Program-made: the position numbers and the translations under genes | Notes under the pieces: model-generated | Seen by the model: the letters and a program-made list of their open reading frames with translations, nothing else | Database searches by the model: none | Told to the model about the DNA's origin: nothing | Shown here: piece after piece, positions 12,602-15,281 of the stretch | Numbering within the stretch: position 1 is the first letter of the stretch | How the letters are laid out: each line of letters starts with the position of its first letter | Origin: Flavobacteriales bacterium UBA7443 | Lineage (GTDB): Bacteria; Bacteroidota; Bacteroidia; Flavobacteriales_D; Sanyastnellaceae | Direction of reading: 5' to 3' | Length of the DNA: 15,281 bases | Assembly (NCBI GenBank): GCA_002477505.1 | Contig: DLQB01000029.1 | Location: forward strand, 2,553-17,833

Positions 12602-14863
12602 ATGAAAGCCCTTCGCTTTCTGTTCTCCCAACACCAAGATGCACTAGCAGCCGCGCTGCTCACGTGGCTTTGGACAGCGGTCAGTTACCCACAAGCCGTT
12701 TTTCAGCCCAACAACTCGTTGCTTGCTTCGAGCCGGGATTCGGTGAAAAACATTTACACCTTGGCCTGGCAATTGGCACATGGCAAGGGCAACGGCTGGG
12801 AATTTTCCGGCATGGGCTGGCCATTCACCGAGCACGTTTTCTACACCGACGGCCACCCTCTTTTGGCCTGGATTTTAGGTGGATTCGTCCCTGAGGTCAT
12901 TCCTGCCGAATGGACCGCAGGCATTCTGCACATCGCCATCCTATTCAGTTTTGGATTCACCGCTTTCATCCTGGTAAAGCTCTTAGCCTCTTACCACGTT
13001 CGCGGAACTTGGGTCCTCCTTTTTTGCAGTCTTTTGCCTTTGTGTCATCCCCAGGCACTGCGGTGGACCGGGCACTACGCGATGGCCTATACCTACGCCA
13101 TTCCCCTTGCGTGGTATCTTCAGGTGAAGTGGTTGGAAAACAAGCGATGGAAATGGGTTTTTCTTCAAAGCATTCATTTGCTCATTTTGCTTCTGACACA
13201 CGCTTATCTCGGTGCCATTTCAGCCGCCTTCGCTGGACTAATCGCTGGTTTTCACGTGCTCGCTAATTGGCCATCTTACCTCAAGAAAACCCATCGGTTG
13301 GGGCAAATAGCGGTTGCGACAATCGCACCACTCGTGGCGTATGTAGCCCTGCTCAAGGCCACGGACAATCATCCCTTCCGAACGGATCAGCCATTCGGGT
13401 TCTGGGACAACGTTTCCACATGGAATGCCGCTTTGTTGCCCAGTCATGGCGGCCTAGGTGCATTGCGGCGAGAGTTGGGCTGGGGACTTAATACTTGGGA
13501 AGGTTGGGGGTTTTGGGGAGCGGGTACTTGGTTGATCATTCTTCTCCTGCTCCTCCGAATCATCCCGCGCTTTGGAAATTTCCGCTCGCTGCTCACCCAC
13601 AAGCATCCGACCCTTGTTCTCGTTGCATTGGCTTCCCTCACGTTGTACGCGGTAGGAGTTGGAGAACCCTTTCTCACGGGCAAGAACAAATGGCTCGAGC
13701 AGTGGCCCCTTTTCATGCAATTCCGAGCCATTGGACGGTTTGTCTGGGTAGCGGCTTGGACCATCCCTGTTCTAGCCGCCTATTCTTGCTTCCAATTCGC
13801 ATCAAATCATCGCCAAATGCGCTGGCTTCCTTGGGCCTTTGTTTTGCTTTTCGCTCTGGACGCCTTCTGGATGCAAGAAGAGTGCAACAACGAAATGGAG
13901 ATTCAACCCAATTGCTTTGCGACGATTGACACCGAAACCCAATCGGTAGTCGATATCGCAAAACGCACACAAGCAGCGGCCATTCACCCCGTGCCCTGGT
14001 TTCAAATGGGAAGTGAATGCGTCGGGCGAGCAGGTACGGTGAAAGCCCATCGAAAAACCTTGGCCTCTGCTTTCCACAGCGGTCTGCCCACTACCGCCAC
14101 CCATTTGACCCGAACAAGCATTCCCGAATCCCGACTTTTGGCCGAATGGATGTCCCATCCCGGTCTAACCCGCGCGTTGAGAAACGAATTTCGACCCGCT
14201 GACGAACAGAAGGTCATCTTACTTTATGCCTGCGACGACCCATCCACCTGGTTGCAGGACGATTGGTCATTGTGGCGTCGAGCGCAACCCACAGACCACC
14301 CCAGTGTCCGAACGATGAAACTTGGGGAATGGCTCATCAAAGACGCAGAATCCGAACCTTGGGCCATGCCATTGGAAGGCAAATCCGACATTGCGTTCGA
14401 CGGATTGGACGAACAACCTATTCCATTCGCATTGGAAGGATCTGGCGCTAAAAAAGGGGTTGGCAATGCATACACCCACATTGCATCGCTTCATCCTGAT
14501 TCCTCTTGGCAAGGAAAAACCCTCGAAGCGAGCTGTTGGTTCTGGCATGGTTCTGCGCATGCCGGTCGAAACGATTTGCAGTTTGAATGGGTCATGGAAG
14601 CCCAATGGGACGATGGGTCCGCTCAATGGGTGAGGCAAATCCCTGTTGCCTCATCAGGTGATCACGCCAACGGATGGACCCGAGCGAGCTTGCGCTATCC
14701 GATTGAGGCGCTGCCTTCGGCATTGCAGTGCTTTGCTGTGGGGTTTGGCGATCGTCCAGACACCTTGTGGGCCGACGCCTTCCGCGCTCAATTCGTCCCT
14801 GCCAATGAAGTGGTTCACAATTCCAGTCATTTCTCGGAAGGTGGGCAAGGGGTCAACCCTTAA
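12602..14863 (+). CDS. Polytopic membrane protein, GT-C glycosyltransferase-like, with soluble C-terminal half
   Basis: I do not recognise a named family. The 753 residues split in two. Residues 1-425 contain about ten to twelve hydrophobic spans (for example 11-30, 106-128, 133-150, 159-177, 184-222, 236-252, 304-320, 337-353, 380-398, 408-424). A large first loop (31-85) between the first spans holds SSRDSVKN (Asp46) and GMGWPFTEHVFYTDGHPLLAW (Glu77, Asp83). Acidic residues in the first extracytoplasmic loop are the usual catalytic site of GT-C enzymes that use lipid-linked sugar donors. Residues 426-753 are soluble; about 600-735 is rich in short strands and aromatic residues (ASCWFWHG, LQFEWVMEAQW, WTRASLRYPI, LWADAFRAQF), like a beta-sandwich carbohydrate-binding domain. 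The role could be sugar addition to a surface polymer or protein; this is inference. The gene lies 8 bases after the bacilliredoxin and 11 before trpS. Confidence 0.75.
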   Translation: MKALRFLFSQHQDALAAALLTWLWTAVSYPQAVFQPNNSLLASSRDSVKNIYTLAWQLAHGKGNGWEFSGMGWPFTEHVFYTDGHPLLAWILGGFVPEVIPAEWTAGILHIAILFSFGFTAFILVKLLASYHVRGTWVLLFCSLLPLCHPQALRWTGHYAMAYTYAIPLAWYLQVKWLENKRWKWVFLQSIHLLILLLTHAYLGAISAAFAGLIAGFHVLANWPSYLKKTHRLGQIAVATIAPLVAYVALLKATDNHPFRTDQPFGFWDNVSTWNAALLPSHGGLGALRRELGWGLNTWEGWGFWGAGTWLIILLLLLRIIPRFGNFRSLLTHKHPTLVLVALASLTLYAVGVGEPFLTGKNKWLEQWPLFMQFRAIGRFVWVAAWTIPVLAAYSCFQFASNHRQMRWLPWAFVLLFALDAFWMQEECNNEMEIQPNCFATIDTETQSVVDIAKRTQAAAIHPVPWFQMGSECVGRAGTVKAHRKTLASAFHSGLPTTATHLTRTSIPESRLLAEWMSHPGLTRALRNEFRPADEQKVILLYACDDPSTWLQDDWSLWRRAQPTDHPSVRTMKLGEWLIKDAESEPWAMPLEGKSDIAFDGLDEQPIPFALEGSGAKKGVGNAYTHIASLHPDSSWQGKTLEASCWFWHGSAHAGRNDLQFEWVMEAQWDDGSAQWVRQIPVASSGDHANGWTRASLRYPIEALPSALQCFAVGFGDRPDTLWADAFRAQFVPANEVVHNSSHFSEGGQGVNP

Positions 14864-14868
14864 ATTTG
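14861..14868 (+). promoter_or_regulatory. Perfect -7 box at the trpS start
   Basis: TAAATTTG matches TAnnTTTG exactly. It overlaps the stop codon of the preceding gene and ends six bases before the trpS ATG at 14875. No TTG is seen at the proper distance upstream. If used, the trpS transcript would have almost no leader. Confidence 0.3.
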
Positions 14869-14874
14869 TAGGGT

Positions 14875-15281
14875 ATGGCACGCATTCTTACCGGCATTCA
14901 GAGTACTGGCGCTCCCCACTTAGGAAATCTGTTGGGAGCGATTCGACCCGCCATTGATTTGGCACATCAAGATGACAACGAATCGTTTCTGTTCATTGCA
15001 GACATGCATTCCTTGACACAAATCAAAGGGGGCTCTGAACTTCGCGACAACACCTATGCGGTGGCCGCGGCATGGCTTGCCTTCGGCTTGGACACCCAAC
15101 GATCCGTTTTTTATCGGCAAAGCGACGTGGCAGAAGTCACCGAACTCGCGTGGTATTTGAATTGCTTCTTCCCTTATCAGCGGTTGACCCTTGCGCATAG
15201 TTTCAAAGACAAGTCCGACCGGTTGGAGGATGTCAATAGTGGCCTTTTCTCTTACCCCATGCTCATGGCAGCAGATATTTT
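14875..15281 (+). CDS. trpS: Tryptophanyl-tRNA synthetase, N-terminal part
   Basis: The reading frame from the ATG at 14875 runs off the right edge after 135 codons, so the KMSKS motif and C-terminal part are not visible. The N-terminus RILTGIQSTGAPHLGNLLGAI is the diagnostic TrpRS opening, with PHLGN (14-18) as the HIGH-equivalent ATP site. It continues with SFLFIADMHSLTQIK, TYAVAAAWLAFGLD, VFYRQSDVAEVTELAWYLNC and the substrate region FSYPMLMAADIL. TrpRS attaches tryptophan to tRNA-Trp in the cytoplasm. The start is fixed by the conserved RILTGIQ. The gene follows the GT-C-like membrane protein by 11 bases, probably as the fourth member of the aspS unit. Confidence 0.95.
   Translation, partial: MARILTGIQSTGAPHLGNLLGAIRPAIDLAHQDDNESFLFIADMHSLTQIKGGSELRDNTYAVAAAWLAFGLDTQRSVFYRQSDVAEVTELAWYLNCFFPYQRLTLAHSFKDKSDRLEDVNSGLFSYPMLMAADI

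Noticed and set aside
1..15281. tRNA, rRNA, CRISPR array, insertion sequence or phage genes
   Set aside because: Gaps are short, no cloverleaf-like or repeated-spacer pattern was seen, and no transposase or integrase motifs occur in any frame. By eye, base composition is even across genes.

Overview
This window looks like ordinary chromosomal DNA from a member of the Bacteroidota, most likely a Flavobacteriales-type organism with near-balanced GC content. Three things point there: a DUF4286 gene beside rsmA; a secreted-protein N-terminus of the 'YQAVARDADG...' type that is common in Bacteroidota surface proteins; and perfect or near-perfect TAnnTTTG elements, the Bacteroidota -7 promoter box, in the gaps before several genes. 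Shine-Dalgarno sequences are mostly absent, as is usual in that phylum. The taxonomic call is an inference from sequence features only.

Layout. At the left edge (1-233, minus strand) is the start of an exported protein cut off by the window. Divergent from it is a plus-strand run: DUF4286 protein, rsmA (16S rRNA dimethyltransferase), fbp (class I fructose-1,6-bisphosphatase), mfd (transcription-repair coupling factor), truB (tRNA pseudouridine-55 synthase), queA (queuosine tRNA enzyme) and an exported thioredoxin-fold protein. This block is rich in RNA modification (rsmA, truB, queA). A minus-strand biotin-dependent acyl-CoA carboxylase beta subunit, of propionyl-CoA carboxylase type, then meets the redoxin gene tail to tail with a 2-base gap.

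From a 150-base divergent spacer a second plus-strand unit starts: aspS, a bacilliredoxin of the BrxA/BrxB family, a large polytopic membrane protein resembling a GT-C glycosyltransferase with a soluble C-terminal half, and trpS, cut off by the right edge. Gaps of 20, 8 and 11 bases suggest that these four are cotranscribed, joining two aminoacyl-tRNA synthetases, a thiol-redox protein and an uncharacterised membrane enzyme.

There is no sign of phage, insertion sequence, CRISPR array, tRNA or rRNA, and no gene-free stretch exceeds about 150 bases. I see no convincing new multi-gene system. The items most worth a second look are the membrane protein at 12602-14863, the structured leader of aspS, and small inverted repeats that sit on predicted promoter or start regions of truB and fbp.
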